This document shows, piece after piece, positions 1 through 7,608 of a stretch of 19,143 bases of DNA (position 1 is the first letter of the stretch; every line of letters starts with the position of its first letter). Position numbers and translations under genes: made by a program. The stretch covers positions 1 to 19,143 of the forward strand of contig CAZIWH010000030.1 of the NCBI GenBank assembly GCA_964542985.1, written 5' to 3'. The notes under the pieces were generated by a model. It was given only the letters and a program-made list of their open reading frames with translations, was not told where the DNA came from and ran no database searches. The DNA is from QNYQ01 sp964542985 (lineage in GTDB: Archaea > Thermoproteota > Thermoprotei_A > Sulfolobales > Pyrodictiaceae).

Positions 1-283
1 ACTCCTTAACCTTAGTTCTTATGGTGTCTATACCTCTCTCATCGCTCGCGTTTAGCTCTAGCATGTACTGTCTATAGTTCTCGCCGTAGAGGTCATGGGC
101 CAAAGCGTGGGCAGCTGTGGTCTTACCCGTACCTGGGGGCCCCACGAAGAGTAGATGAGGCATATTCTTTTCTTCAACGAATTTCTTGAGCCTCTTCACT
201 ATCTCCTCCTGGTTGACTATCTCGTCAAGGCTCTTGGGCCTATACTTCTCCGCCCAGAGAAGCTCTGCCAGCTCGCTAGACAA
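1..283 (-). CDS. rfcS: Replication factor C small subunit, N-terminal part (runs off the left edge)
   Basis: This is the first 94 residues of the clamp-loader small subunit, an AAA+ ATPase that loads the PCNA sliding clamp onto primed DNA. Visible in the sequence are the RFC start region (WAEKYRP, about residues 10-16), a Walker A motif GPPGTGKT at residues 48-55, and the RFC signature NASDERGID at about 78-86. The Walker B, sensor and collar regions lie outside the window. The start is TTG at 283, with GGGTGGAG just upstream; no ATG or GTG lies in frame before the next upstream stop. The gene is divergent from gins23 with an 88-bp spacer. The large subunit has a different N-terminus, and the NASDERGID context fits the small subunit. 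Family assignment is very secure. Confidence 0.95.
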   Translation of the reverse strand, partial: MSSELAELLWAEKYRPKSLDEIVNQEEIVKRLKKFVEEKNMPHLLFVGPPGTGKTTAAHALAHDLYGENYRQYMLELNASDERGIDTIRTKVKE

Positions 284-302
284 GCCACTCCACCCTATCT
301 TG

Positions 303-336
303 TACTATAACACCCGGCCCTGGCCGCCTATTTTAG
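303..336. promoter_or_regulatory. Divergent promoter region between rfcS and gins23
   Basis: The 88-bp spacer is GC-rich except for two AT-rich patches. TATTTTAG at 329-336 sits about 40 bases before the gins23 ATG, the right distance for an archaeal TATA box giving a leader of roughly 10-15 bases. On the other strand, GTTATAGTAC (303-312) or the complement of the first patch could serve rfcS. The placement is seen directly; TATA-box function is inferred from position and composition. Confidence 0.45.
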
Positions 337-371
337 GGGAGTGGAGTAGGGACAGTAAACGGCGCAACACC

Positions 372-932
372 ATGCCGAAACCCTTTGAAGTCATGCTACG
401 GGTAATCGAGGAGGAGTACATGCTCAAGCCCGTGAGGATAATGGTCGTAAAGGACTACGGTAATGTCCACATAGACGGCACGGAGTATCCTCTACACAAG
501 GGTGTGGAGCTGGAGGTGCCGCTGTGGCTCGCAGAGCTACTAGTATCACGAGGCGTAGCCAACGTAGTTGAGACGCCACTCAGCATAGAGGACATAGCCC
601 GAGTGCACTTCGCAACAGTCAGCGCAAGGACACCAGCCGAACTCGAGCCCCTGCCGCGCAACTTCTACCAGGAGGCAAAGAGGTTTATCAAACAACTCGA
701 CGAGGAGATAAGGAGAGAGTTCAACGCGGCACTGCTCGAGGAGAAGCAGAAGGCAATACAGTACCTTCTTGAGATAATTGACCGAAGGCTTACACTCATA
801 ATGCAGAGCATAAGAAGTCCTACAACCATAGCTGAGATATCATCCAAGCTCTCTCAAGAAGAGTCTACCCTACTCGAAGAGATAAGAGACGATGTAGAGA
901 AGTGGAAGAGGACACTGACTCCACGATCATAA
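372..932 (+). CDS. gins23: GINS complex subunit, Gins23 type
   Basis: 186 residues. GINS is the tetramer that joins MCM (and Cdc45/RecJ-like proteins) in the archaeal replicative helicase complex. The N-terminal ~70 residues look like the small beta-rich B domain (KPVRIMVVKDYGNVHIDG), followed by a long helical part with charged heptad-like stretches (about residues 90-186) fitting the A domain. This B-then-A order is that of Gins23, not Gins51/15. The gene sits 57 bases upstream of mcm on the same strand; a gins23-mcm pair is known from Sulfolobus, and that context supports the call more than any single motif does. The start is ATG 372. The reading frame is open upstream to 186, but that part is antisense to rfcS and is not counted. 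No clear Shine-Dalgarno precedes the ATG, so translation from a short leader is likely. Confidence 0.8.
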   Translation: MPKPFEVMLRVIEEEYMLKPVRIMVVKDYGNVHIDGTEYPLHKGVELEVPLWLAELLVSRGVANVVETPLSIEDIARVHFATVSARTPAELEPLPRNFYQEAKRFIKQLDEEIRREFNAALLEEKQKAIQYLLEIIDRRLTLIMQSIRSPTTIAEISSKLSQEESTLLEEIRDDVEKWKRTLTPRS

Positions 933-989
933 CCCGCAGGGCTTAAGGGGGGTTATCCGCGCAACCCCGCTGAGAGGGCCGCCGAAACT

Positions 990-3089
990 ATGGAGACCCT
1001 GCTGGCTCCTGGCGCGGGCGAGGAGGTACTTGACGTACGTGAAAGATTCTACGAGTTCATGAGGAGCTTCCGCGACAGGCACGGCAACTACAAGTACCGT
1101 GAACGTGTCCGGCAAATGATAACAATGGGGCAGAGGAGCCTCCTCGTAGACTACAACGATCTCTACCTATTCGACACCAGGCTCTCAAGGCTTCTCATCG
1201 AGAAGCCAGACGAGGTTCTCAGACAGGCCAGTGAGGCGCTACGAGACATAGTCCAAACCGAGGCGCCAGAGTATGCCGAGGAGATACGGCGTTTCTACGT
1301 GAGAGTCAGGGCGCTTCCCAGGACGACGCCGCTGAGGAGGCTGCGCAGCGACCACATAGGCAAGCTTGTCATGCTTGAAGGTATCCTCGTCCGCACAACT
1401 CCCGTCAAGGAGAAGATAGTGCAAGCCGTGTTCACACACTGCACTAGAGAGGAGGGCTGCCACGAGTTCGTGTGGCCCCCCGAGGGCGAGCTCACTGGGG
1501 ACACCATAGAGCGGCCCCCGGTCTGTCCGGTATGCGGCTCCTCTTCCGGCTCTTTCCACCTTGTTCCTGAGAAGTCCAAACTCATAGACTGGCAGAAGAT
1601 CGTGTTACAGGAGAGGCCGGAGGAAGTCCCTCCAGGTCAGCTCCCACGCAGCATAGAGGTCGTTCTCCACGACGAGCTTGTCGATAGTGCCCGGCCAGGC
1701 GATAGAGTAAGCGTTGTCGGAATCGTGCGGGTTCGCCCCGACACTGCATCCAAGAAGCGCGCAATCTACGACATGGTCATAGATGCTGTCCACATTGAGG
1801 TCTCGCAAAAGATACTTGAAGAAGTCGTGATTACCCGCGAAGACGAGGAGAGGATAAAGGCGCTTGCTAAGGACCCATGGGTTAGGAAGAAAATACTCGC
1901 CAGCATAGCGCCGGCGATATACGGCCACTGGGACATAAAGGAGGCAATAGCCCTAGCCCTCTTCGGCGGAGTACCCAAGGTCACGCAGGACGGGCTGAGG
2001 ATAAGAGGCGACATCCATGTCCTCATAGTAGGTGACCCGGGCACCGCTAAGAGCCAGCTCCTCCAGTACGCTGCCCGTATAGCACCCCGCGGCATCTACA
2101 CAACAGGCAAGGGCGCAACCGCTGCGGGCCTTACCGCTGCCGTGATACGCGACAAGACCACCGGCGAGTACTACCTTGAAGCAGGCGCACTCGTACTAGC
2201 CGACGGAGGAGTGGCTGCGATAGACGAGATAGACAAGATGAGAGACGAGGACCGAGTCGCCATACACGAAGCTATGGAACAGCAGACTGTAAGCATAGCC
2301 AAGGCAGGCATAATAGCCAAGCTGAACGCAAGGACTACAGTAATAGCTGCGGGCAACCCCAAGTTCGGACGTTACCTGCCAAACCGTACACTAGCAGACA
2401 ACATTAACCTTCCAGTAACTATACTCTCAAGATTCGACCTCATATTCATACTAAAGGATCAGCCCAACCCGGAAGAGGATCGAAAGCTGGCCAGACACGT
2501 GCTCGAGGTTCACCGAGACGCGGAACACGTCAAACCCGAAATAGATCCCTCACTGCTCAAGAAGTACATAAGCTATGCAAGACGCTATATAAGACCCAAG
2601 CTGACGCCCGAAGCGATAAAGCTCATAGAAGACTTCTACGTTGAGATGAGACGCATGAGCGCAGAGAACCCCGAGGGAGCAATAGCGATAACCGCTAGAC
2701 AGCTGGAGGCACTAATTAGACTCGCCGAGGCCCATGCCAAGATGGCGCTAAAGAATGAAGTAACTGCCGAGGACGCTGAGGCAGCAATAAGGCTGATGAA
2801 GAGCTTCCTCGAGAGCGCCGGAATGGACATAGAGAGTGGGCGCATAGATATAGACGTTATAATGACGGGCAAGCCCAGGAGCAAGCAGGAGAAGCTAACC
2901 AGGATAATGGAGATAATAGAAGAGCTGGAACAGGAGAGCGAAGAGGGCTGCGCCAGGCTGAAGGAGATACACCGCCGCGCAGCAAGCGAGGGGATAGAGT
3001 CCAGCCTCGTCGAGGAAGCCATTAAGAGCTTCAGAAGGGACGGCTTGATCTACGAGAAGAGTATAGGCTGCTTCGCGGTAGTAAGGTAG
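990..3089 (+). CDS. mcm: Minichromosome maintenance helicase MCM
   Basis: 699 residues, full length for archaeal MCM. This is the hexameric 3'-5' replicative helicase. The N-terminal domain carries a zinc-binding set C151, C157, C179, C182 (CPVCG at 179-183). The AAA+ core has Walker A GDPGTAKS at 348-355, Walker B IDEID at about 411-415, sensor 1 AAGNP at 453-457 and the arginine-finger motif SRFDL at 480-484. The C-terminal ~70 residues (from about 630) look like the usual winged helix. There is no intein at the Walker A or other core motifs. The start is ATG 990; the purine-rich GAGAGGG upstream is rather far from it, so initiation at M24 (1059) is possible but less likely because the N-terminal sequence looks MCM-like. 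The gene probably shares a transcript with gins23. Confidence 0.98.
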   Translation: METLLAPGAGEEVLDVRERFYEFMRSFRDRHGNYKYRERVRQMITMGQRSLLVDYNDLYLFDTRLSRLLIEKPDEVLRQASEALRDIVQTEAPEYAEEIRRFYVRVRALPRTTPLRRLRSDHIGKLVMLEGILVRTTPVKEKIVQAVFTHCTREEGCHEFVWPPEGELTGDTIERPPVCPVCGSSSGSFHLVPEKSKLIDWQKIVLQERPEEVPPGQLPRSIEVVLHDELVDSARPGDRVSVVGIVRVRPDTASKKRAIYDMVIDAVHIEVSQKILEEVVITREDEERIKALAKDPWVRKKILASIAPAIYGHWDIKEAIALALFGGVPKVTQDGLRIRGDIHVLIVGDPGTAKSQLLQYAARIAPRGIYTTGKGATAAGLTAAVIRDKTTGEYYLEAGALVLADGGVAAIDEIDKMRDEDRVAIHEAMEQQTVSIAKAGIIAKLNARTTVIAAGNPKFGRYLPNRTLADNINLPVTILSRFDLIFILKDQPNPEEDRKLARHVLEVHRDAEHVKPEIDPSLLKKYISYARRYIRPKLTPEAIKLIEDFYVEMRRMSAENPEGAIAITARQLEALIRLAEAHAKMALKNEVTAEDAEAAIRLMKSFLESAGMDIESGRIDIDVIMTGKPRSKQEKLTRIMEIIEELEQESEEGCARLKEIHRRAASEGIESSLVEEAIKSFRRDGLIYEKSIGCFAVVR

Positions 3090-3136
3090 CCCGACGTTTT
3101 GCTTAAGAAAGTGGATGCTCTGGTCTGGTATACTCT

Positions 3137-3418
3137 TTACTGATGTTCTCCCTCCTCAGCGCCTTCAAAGAGCTCTAGGCAGCCCTCCTTCTCCAGGCGG
3201 TGCCTCCACAGATTTATCGGCATCCACATTATCCAAGCAGGTATCCTCTTTATGAACTCGTAGGCCTCCTCCCAGTTCTCTAGCCCGAGCTTCCTGGCAA
3301 GCTCCTCGAGCCCCATGGGCCTGTGAAGATACTCATGGATTATCTGGAGCACCTGGGGCGTTATGAAGACCTGCTTCTCGCCAACAACCACTATGTACTC
3401 TTTGCACTTCTCGCTCAA
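3137..3418 (-). CDS. Small uncharacterised protein, possible helix-turn-helix fold
   Basis: 93 residues; I do not recognise the family. A short beta-like N-terminus (EYIVVVGEKQVFIT) is followed by helices; residues 35-60 (MGLEELARKLGLENWEEAYE) read like a winged-helix recognition segment. The centre is tryptophan-rich (W49, W62, W65, W71) with IPAWIMWMPINLW, and the tail is acidic. Two cysteines (C5, C80) do not form a known motif. There is no signal peptide or clear membrane span. The start is TTG 3418 with GGGGTGG about eight bases upstream. Coding reality is supported by low-complexity-free protein sequence, the Shine-Dalgarno and its fit between neighbours. It is convergent with mcm (47-bp gap) and downstream of the THEP1 gene. 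A DNA- or protein-binding role near replication genes is only a guess. Confidence 0.7.
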   Translation of the reverse strand: MSEKCKEYIVVVGEKQVFITPQVLQIIHEYLHRPMGLEELARKLGLENWEEAYEFIKRIPAWIMWMPINLWRHRLEKEGCLELFEGAEEGEHQ

Positions 3419-3498
3419 GGCGCCACCCCGTGCTACTAGGCGGCCCGCCCCACACCCTCCTAAAGAACACTATGCCCGCCTACGCGGGGGCGGTGCCC

Positions 3499-3519
3499 GG
3501 GGGCGGAAGGCCCCCTTTT
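3499..3519 (+). terminator. GC-rich stem-loop with a T tract in the spacer before the 93-residue gene
   Basis: A perfect six-pair stem GGGGGC / GCCCCC (3499-3504 and 3510-3515) with a five-base loop GGAAG is followed on the + strand by TTTT (3516-3519). It has the shape of an intrinsic terminator for rightward transcription, but no rightward gene ends here. On the - strand it lies in the 5' region of the 93-residue gene, and its T tract overlaps a possible TATA element (CTTATGTAAAA, 3516-3526). The rest of 3419-3623 is G/C-run sequence with a second short hairpin, CCCGC-CTAC-GCGGG, at about 3475-3490. I see no tRNA or open frame I can support here. Confidence 0.3.
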
Positions 3520-3623
3520 ACATAAGCAGCCCATCACTGGCCCCGGGGGCTCCTCAGCGCTGGAACGCCAGGGCATCCCGCCCCAGGAAAGACTTAGGAG
3601 AAACTGAGAGGGGCGGGGGCGGG

Positions 3624-4190
3624 TTAATGTCTACTGTGCGCTAAGAGTACCTCGACCGCTTCATAGACCCTGGAGAAGAGCACGTCCCTGTTTTCCAAAG
3701 TCACGGTGAACCAACATGTATTGTTCTCTAGCAGTGACTTCACTTCACGATCACGTAGCCTTTCGTGTACCACGTAGACTCCGGGCTTACTTGAACGCAG
3801 TACTGTGAGTATTGCGTTGCGTAGCCCGGGTAGGCTGAGCTCCATTGGACCTATCTCGTCTATCATAACTAGGTCTGCTGCTTCAAACCGGGTGAGCAGG
3901 TAGTTTGCCAGTTCTATCGCCTCCATGCATGTATAGTATCTGCCAACACGAGGACCGTCGCAGCCATCTGTTCTGGCAAGCCACCTCTCGAGACGACCAT
4001 CAAGACTACGGATTAGGAAGCCTATTCTGCGCCCGCTTCTACGCACCTCGGGGCACACGAAACCCTCTATGCGGAAGCCCTCTCGGCGCAACGCTTCATA
4101 GACACGTGTAAAGAGAGTGGTCTTCCCTATGCCGGGCCTGCCGGTAATAGCCACGAGACGGTAGCCCTCAGGGCATAGGCTGGCGCTCAA
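3624..4190 (-). CDS. THEP1-family nucleoside triphosphatase
   Basis: 188 residues, normal for this NTPase family (Pfam NTPase_1, related to Aquifex/Thermotoga THEP1 and human cancer-related NTPase). Members hydrolyse ATP, GTP and other NTPs slowly; the cellular role is not settled. Walker A is GRPGIGKTT at residues 17-25 and Walker B is LVMIDEIGPMEL at 107-118, whose EIGPMEL portion is typical of the family. The start is TTG 4190, which overlaps the TGA of the GTPase gene by four bases, so translation is probably coupled. The only nearby ATG is out of frame. The gene ends in GC-rich non-coding sequence with pyrimidine stretches (CTCCTAAGTCTTTCC on the - strand) that may end transcription. The family call is firm; substrate and function are unknown. 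Confidence 0.88.
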   Translation of the reverse strand: MSASLCPEGYRLVAITGRPGIGKTTLFTRVYEALRREGFRIEGFVCPEVRRSGRRIGFLIRSLDGRLERWLARTDGCDGPRVGRYYTCMEAIELANYLLTRFEAADLVMIDEIGPMELSLPGLRNAILTVLRSSKPGVYVVHERLRDREVKSLLENNTCWFTVTLENRDVLFSRVYEAVEVLLAHSRH

Positions 4191-5014
4191 AACATCTGCA
4201 CCCGTGCCCTAGAGCCACGACGGGAAGCCATATACTCCTCCGGGGGAACGTAGAAGAGTAGCTTACCCTCATGGTAATCCCTTATCACGGTCCTCGCGGC
4301 CTCTTCGACAAGCGGCTCACCATCGCTCTTGTAACGCCAGCCACGCTTCAAAGCTATTAGCTCAAGGATACGATAAGGATCCGTCTCCTCTATGCCGTAG
4401 GCGTCCCGTACAACTCTGGGATTGTAGCGGAGCGCCCTCTCCAGCAGCATCATAGCCGGCTTTACCGGGTCCCAGAGCTGCTCGGGCGGCCTGCCACGTA
4501 TGATAGCTTCAAGCTGACCGCCTTCAACCGGTATAATTCCCGGAGTGTCTATCATGTAGAGGTTTGTGCCTATCCTATAGAGCTGTGCATGAGTAGTGTA
4601 ACCCGGCGAGCCCGGTATAGGGCTCGTAGAGGCGCTATGGCGGCCCTTAAGGGCATTTATTATAGTTGACTTGCCAGTCTTGGGGAAACCCGTTACAGCA
4701 ACAACCGCCGGATAATCTTCAACTACACTCCTTATCGTGCGGCGCAGCACTCTCGTACCCTTATGATCGCGTGCAGCCATGTATACTGCGTTATACCCCA
4801 TATCCACTAGGAGCCTCTTCCACCTCTCGACAACATCGCGGGGGACTAGGTCAGCCTTGTTTATCACTATTATCAGCTTCTTACCCAGCGCTGCGGCCAT
4901 TCTCTCGAGGCGGCGGCTCCTAGTAGACATTGGGTCCCTCGCATCTACGACCTCAAGCACGACGTCAGCGCGCCTCACTATCCAGGCAAGGTTACGCCAC
5001 GAGGCAAGTATCAT
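4187..5014 (-). CDS. Circularly permuted GTPase, YlqF/YawG-like ribosome assembly type
   Basis: 275 residues. The GTP-binding motifs appear in permuted order: DARDP at 24-28, G4 NKAD at 52-55, then G1 GFPKTGKS at 109-116, G2-like GYTT at 138-141 and G3 DTPG at 156-159. This G4-G1-G3 order defines the YlqF/RbgA/Nug-type GTPases, whose studied members act in large-subunit ribosome assembly; archaeal homologues (MJ1464-like) are assumed to do the same. The C-terminal ~90 residues are helical and lack the bacterial RbgA signature, so the exact partner is unknown. The start is ATG 5014 with a good Shine-Dalgarno GAGGTGA nine bases upstream. It lies 100 bases downstream of polB on the same strand and is translationally coupled to the THEP1 gene. 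Confidence 0.9.
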   Translation of the reverse strand: MILASWRNLAWIVRRADVVLEVVDARDPMSTRSRRLERMAAALGKKLIIVINKADLVPRDVVERWKRLLVDMGYNAVYMAARDHKGTRVLRRTIRSVVEDYPAVVAVTGFPKTGKSTIINALKGRHSASTSPIPGSPGYTTHAQLYRIGTNLYMIDTPGIIPVEGGQLEAIIRGRPPEQLWDPVKPAMMLLERALRYNPRVVRDAYGIEETDPYRILELIALKRGWRYKSDGEPLVEEAARTVIRDYHEGKLLFYVPPEEYMASRRGSRARVQMF

Positions 5015-5067
5015 TACAGCTAATCACCTCTCTCTTTCCCTCTCGTGACACGGAAAAGTCCTACGCC

Positions 5068-5080
5068 CCCTTATTTTCAG
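5068..5080 (-). promoter_or_regulatory. Possible TATA box for the GTPase-NTPase pair
   Basis: Within the 100-bp polB-GTPase spacer the - strand reads CTGAAAATAAGGGG, an AT patch in otherwise mixed sequence. A transcription start about 25 bases downstream would leave a leader of roughly 30 bases carrying the GAGGTGA ribosome site. The two genes could therefore be transcribed independently of polB. This is a position-based inference. Confidence 0.3.
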
Positions 5081-5114
5081 TTACAAGAGGTGAATGGGTG
5101 CAAACATAGGGATC

Positions 5115-7526
5115 CTACTTCTTCGCAGCAAGGAAGTCAAAGAGGCTGCGCTGCCCCGTGCTGCTAGCTTTGATTTTTTTCTCGGTTATGCCGAAGTAGC
5201 CTAGAATCCTTAAGGCAGCTGGTATTATTTGGTGATCCACATAGTAGTTTACGTCGATGTCGCTAGGCTTAGCCATGAAGTATGGGTAGGCGCGTCTTGA
5301 TATCCTCCCTGTGCCCTTCACTATTACATAACCTATCTTATCTCCCACAGATATACTGTAGCCTGCAGCCTTCATTCTCCTAGCTGCAACGACGTGGGGT
5401 GCTTCATGCTCATACTCTTCCAGCTTCTTGCTCAATGTTTTCCATATAACAAGCTTCTCTAAGGGAACCTTGCCTTGTTCTAGCTCTTTTACGACTTTTC
5501 TTACATACTCTATGGCCTCTCTTGTCTCGCCATACTTTAGGACAAGCTCCGCAACCTTCCATTGCACCTCTTTTGCCAGCTCGCACCAGTCTCCACGCAC
5601 AGCCTCAAAGCCAACTATATCTATTCGTCCATCTTCGAGGAGACCAACGTAACGCTTCTTAGCTTCCGTGAAGAATACGCGGCGGTATATCTTATCTATC
5701 TTTATCTCGAAGCCGAGCACCCTCTCAACATACTCTATAAGCTTCTGTACCTTCTCCTTATCATACGTCACGAAAAGCGAGTCTGTATCACCGTAGATCA
5801 CCTTGAGGCCAAGCCTTCTCGCATACTCAGCTACAGTTAATATGAGGTTCCTCCCCCAGGCTGTGACCGCCTCCGCGCAACGACGACAGTACCACCTAGC
5901 CCCACTCCATCCCATATATCCGTAGCTCGCATTAGCCAGAACCTTGAGTGCTTTCTGCCTCTCGTCAAGCACACGGTACTCGGGACTGCCGGGAGGATAC
6001 TGTTTCATTTTAGCTTTAACTTGTTTACGTAGCCTTAGTAGGTTCTCAAGCACGATCTTGAAGAAGCCCGGCGGCTGTTTGCGGAACTTGTGGCCAACCT
6101 CGGGCGCGACATAGCAGCCACCGTACTTCTCACATTCACGCGGATCGTCAACTATAGTATCTGGGCCGACATTGTACTTAATCATTATATTAGGATACAT
6201 TGAGCTGAAATCCAGCACTGCTATGTTCTCATGTATGCCCTTAACGGGCTTGAGGACTATAGCTCCCTTGTAGCTCTCCTCTGGCCTCTCCATACGGTTT
6301 GGAGCCAACTCGTTCATATCATATGCAGCTCTTATGAGGTACCACTCTAATCTGAAACCTACGCTCATCGCACCGACCTGGTCAAGTGGAACCCCGGTAA
6401 CGTTGGAGAGCTGTATCGCAAAAGGCAGTATCTTTTCACCTATGCCGTACGTGGCACGTACGTCGTCAAGAGCGTATTCAAGAAGCTTGGGGCGTAGCTT
6501 CTCGTCATCCCAGTAGTCTGGTATCTTCCACCACTCTATTAACACCCTATCACTTTTCTTCATTACCCCAAGGTACTCGGCAACCTCTTCAAGCGTCTTC
6601 ATCTTGATCTCATGCATCTCCTCGGCATAGTCGTATAGGTCAACGTTCAGTCTGCCCGGCACGGAGACGTGGCCATAGACGCTTGTAGTGGGCTCTGCGC
6701 CGACGCGGCGTGTCACGTCGAGCCTTATGCCCAGATGCTTCGCTCTTTGCATTAGGTATGGCCAGTCAAAGTGGTTATTATTGTAGCCTATTATTATGTC
6801 GGGATCATAGTTCTTGATATACTCTACAAAGGCCTTTATTACTTCCCTGTCATCTTTGTCCTTCGCTACCAGCAGCTTTTCCTCTCCCTCACTATTCTTC
6901 AACGAGATTATGATCACAGGGTCGCGAAGAGGGCTGGGGGAGCCTCGACGACTGTAGACCTCTATGTCGAACGCAAGTATCTTCATCTTCGGTAACAGCC
7001 GTGTTGAAGCTACATCCTCGACTGGAACCGGGTCTTCTTTGACGATATAGACTGTATCTACTCTATAACCCTGCTTGCCTTGAAGTCTCTCAGCTTTCAC
7101 CTTGTATACCCTGAAAGGATACAGCCTCTTGTCAATAATGTATCTCATTGCGAACCTTATGTCTGCTTCTAGTGAGTCCTCAACACCCTCTATGTGCTTA
7201 ACTTCTTCGCGATACTCGCGTACAGCCTCGGGAAGCACCGTCATAACCTTTATGGCCTTCCTTGGCCTCCCAAAGTACTTCTTGTCTACAACATCTATGC
7301 CGATTATAGGACTCTTTGGGCGGCTCAGAGCCCGTACCTTGGAGGCTATCTCCTCGGCCCTGCTCTCCCATCCGCGGGCAACAAGACCATAGAAGTAGGG
7401 GCGGAACCTTCTGTCAAGCAGCACCACACGCTTACCGTTGGTGGTCATACCCCAGAGCACTACCACCGGCTCCCTGCCGACAACCTCATAGCTTGAGTCA
7501 AGTAGTATGAACTCTAGCTCCTCCAA
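5115..7526 (-). CDS. polB: Family B DNA polymerase (replicative type, with 3'-5' exonuclease)
   Basis: 803 residues. Exonuclease motifs: Exo I FDIE (D187, E189), Exo II YNNNHFD (248-254, D254), Exo III YALDDVRATY (351-360, D355). Polymerase motifs: A DFSSMYPNIM (439-448), B KVLANASYGYMG (528-539), C YGDTDS (578-583, D580 and D582), then KKRY (623-626). All catalytic residues are present, so both proofreading and synthesis should be active. Four cysteines (C465, C471, C547, C550) match the disulfide positions of hyperthermophilic archaeal polymerases. The C-terminus QRSLFDFL (792-799) is a PCNA-binding PIP box. There is no intein. The start is TTG 7526 with AGGGGTG seven bases upstream. The length equals what I recall for the smaller family B enzyme of Pyrodictium occultum. 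It is 82 bases downstream of the acetyltransferase gene. Confidence 0.97.
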   Translation of the reverse strand: MEELEFILLDSSYEVVGREPVVVLWGMTTNGKRVVLLDRRFRPYFYGLVARGWESRAEEIASKVRALSRPKSPIIGIDVVDKKYFGRPRKAIKVMTVLPEAVREYREEVKHIEGVEDSLEADIRFAMRYIIDKRLYPFRVYKVKAERLQGKQGYRVDTVYIVKEDPVPVEDVASTRLLPKMKILAFDIEVYSRRGSPSPLRDPVIIISLKNSEGEEKLLVAKDKDDREVIKAFVEYIKNYDPDIIIGYNNNHFDWPYLMQRAKHLGIRLDVTRRVGAEPTTSVYGHVSVPGRLNVDLYDYAEEMHEIKMKTLEEVAEYLGVMKKSDRVLIEWWKIPDYWDDEKLRPKLLEYALDDVRATYGIGEKILPFAIQLSNVTGVPLDQVGAMSVGFRLEWYLIRAAYDMNELAPNRMERPEESYKGAIVLKPVKGIHENIAVLDFSSMYPNIMIKYNVGPDTIVDDPRECEKYGGCYVAPEVGHKFRKQPPGFFKIVLENLLRLRKQVKAKMKQYPPGSPEYRVLDERQKALKVLANASYGYMGWSGARWYCRRCAEAVTAWGRNLILTVAEYARRLGLKVIYGDTDSLFVTYDKEKVQKLIEYVERVLGFEIKIDKIYRRVFFTEAKKRYVGLLEDGRIDIVGFEAVRGDWCELAKEVQWKVAELVLKYGETREAIEYVRKVVKELEQGKVPLEKLVIWKTLSKKLEEYEHEAPHVVAARRMKAAGYSISVGDKIGYVIVKGTGRISRRAYPYFMAKPSDIDVNYYVDHQIIPAALRILGYFGITEKKIKASSTGQRSLFDFLAAKK

Positions 7527-7562
7527 AACAATGCACCCCTATGAGAGACGCGTAGCGCACTC

Positions 7563-7574
7563 TCAATAATACTG
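7563..7574 (-). promoter_or_regulatory. Possible TATA box for polB
   Basis: The - strand reads CAGTATTATTGA in the rimI-polB spacer, about 40 bases before the TTG start. It is the only AT-rich patch there, and its distance would give a short leader. Whether polB also reads through from the acetyltransferase gene cannot be told from sequence. Confidence 0.4.
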
Positions 7575-7608
7575 CTTCCTCCATGAGCCCTGCCCCAATA
7601 GCGGGAGA

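Noticed and set aside
186..371. Upstream extension of the gins23 reading frame
   Set aside because: It is open but antisense to rfcS, has no ribosome site, and does not resemble GINS. ATG 372 fits the TATA-like box at 329-336.
3363..3644. Rightward open frame over the spacer before the 93-residue gene
   Set aside because: Arginine-, proline- and glycine-rich low-complexity product from GC-run DNA, overlapping the 93-residue gene antisense; no ribosome site.
990..7526. Inteins in MCM, PolB or RfcS, common hosts in archaea
   Set aside because: Walker A and polymerase motifs are uninterrupted, and MCM and PolB have normal full lengths.
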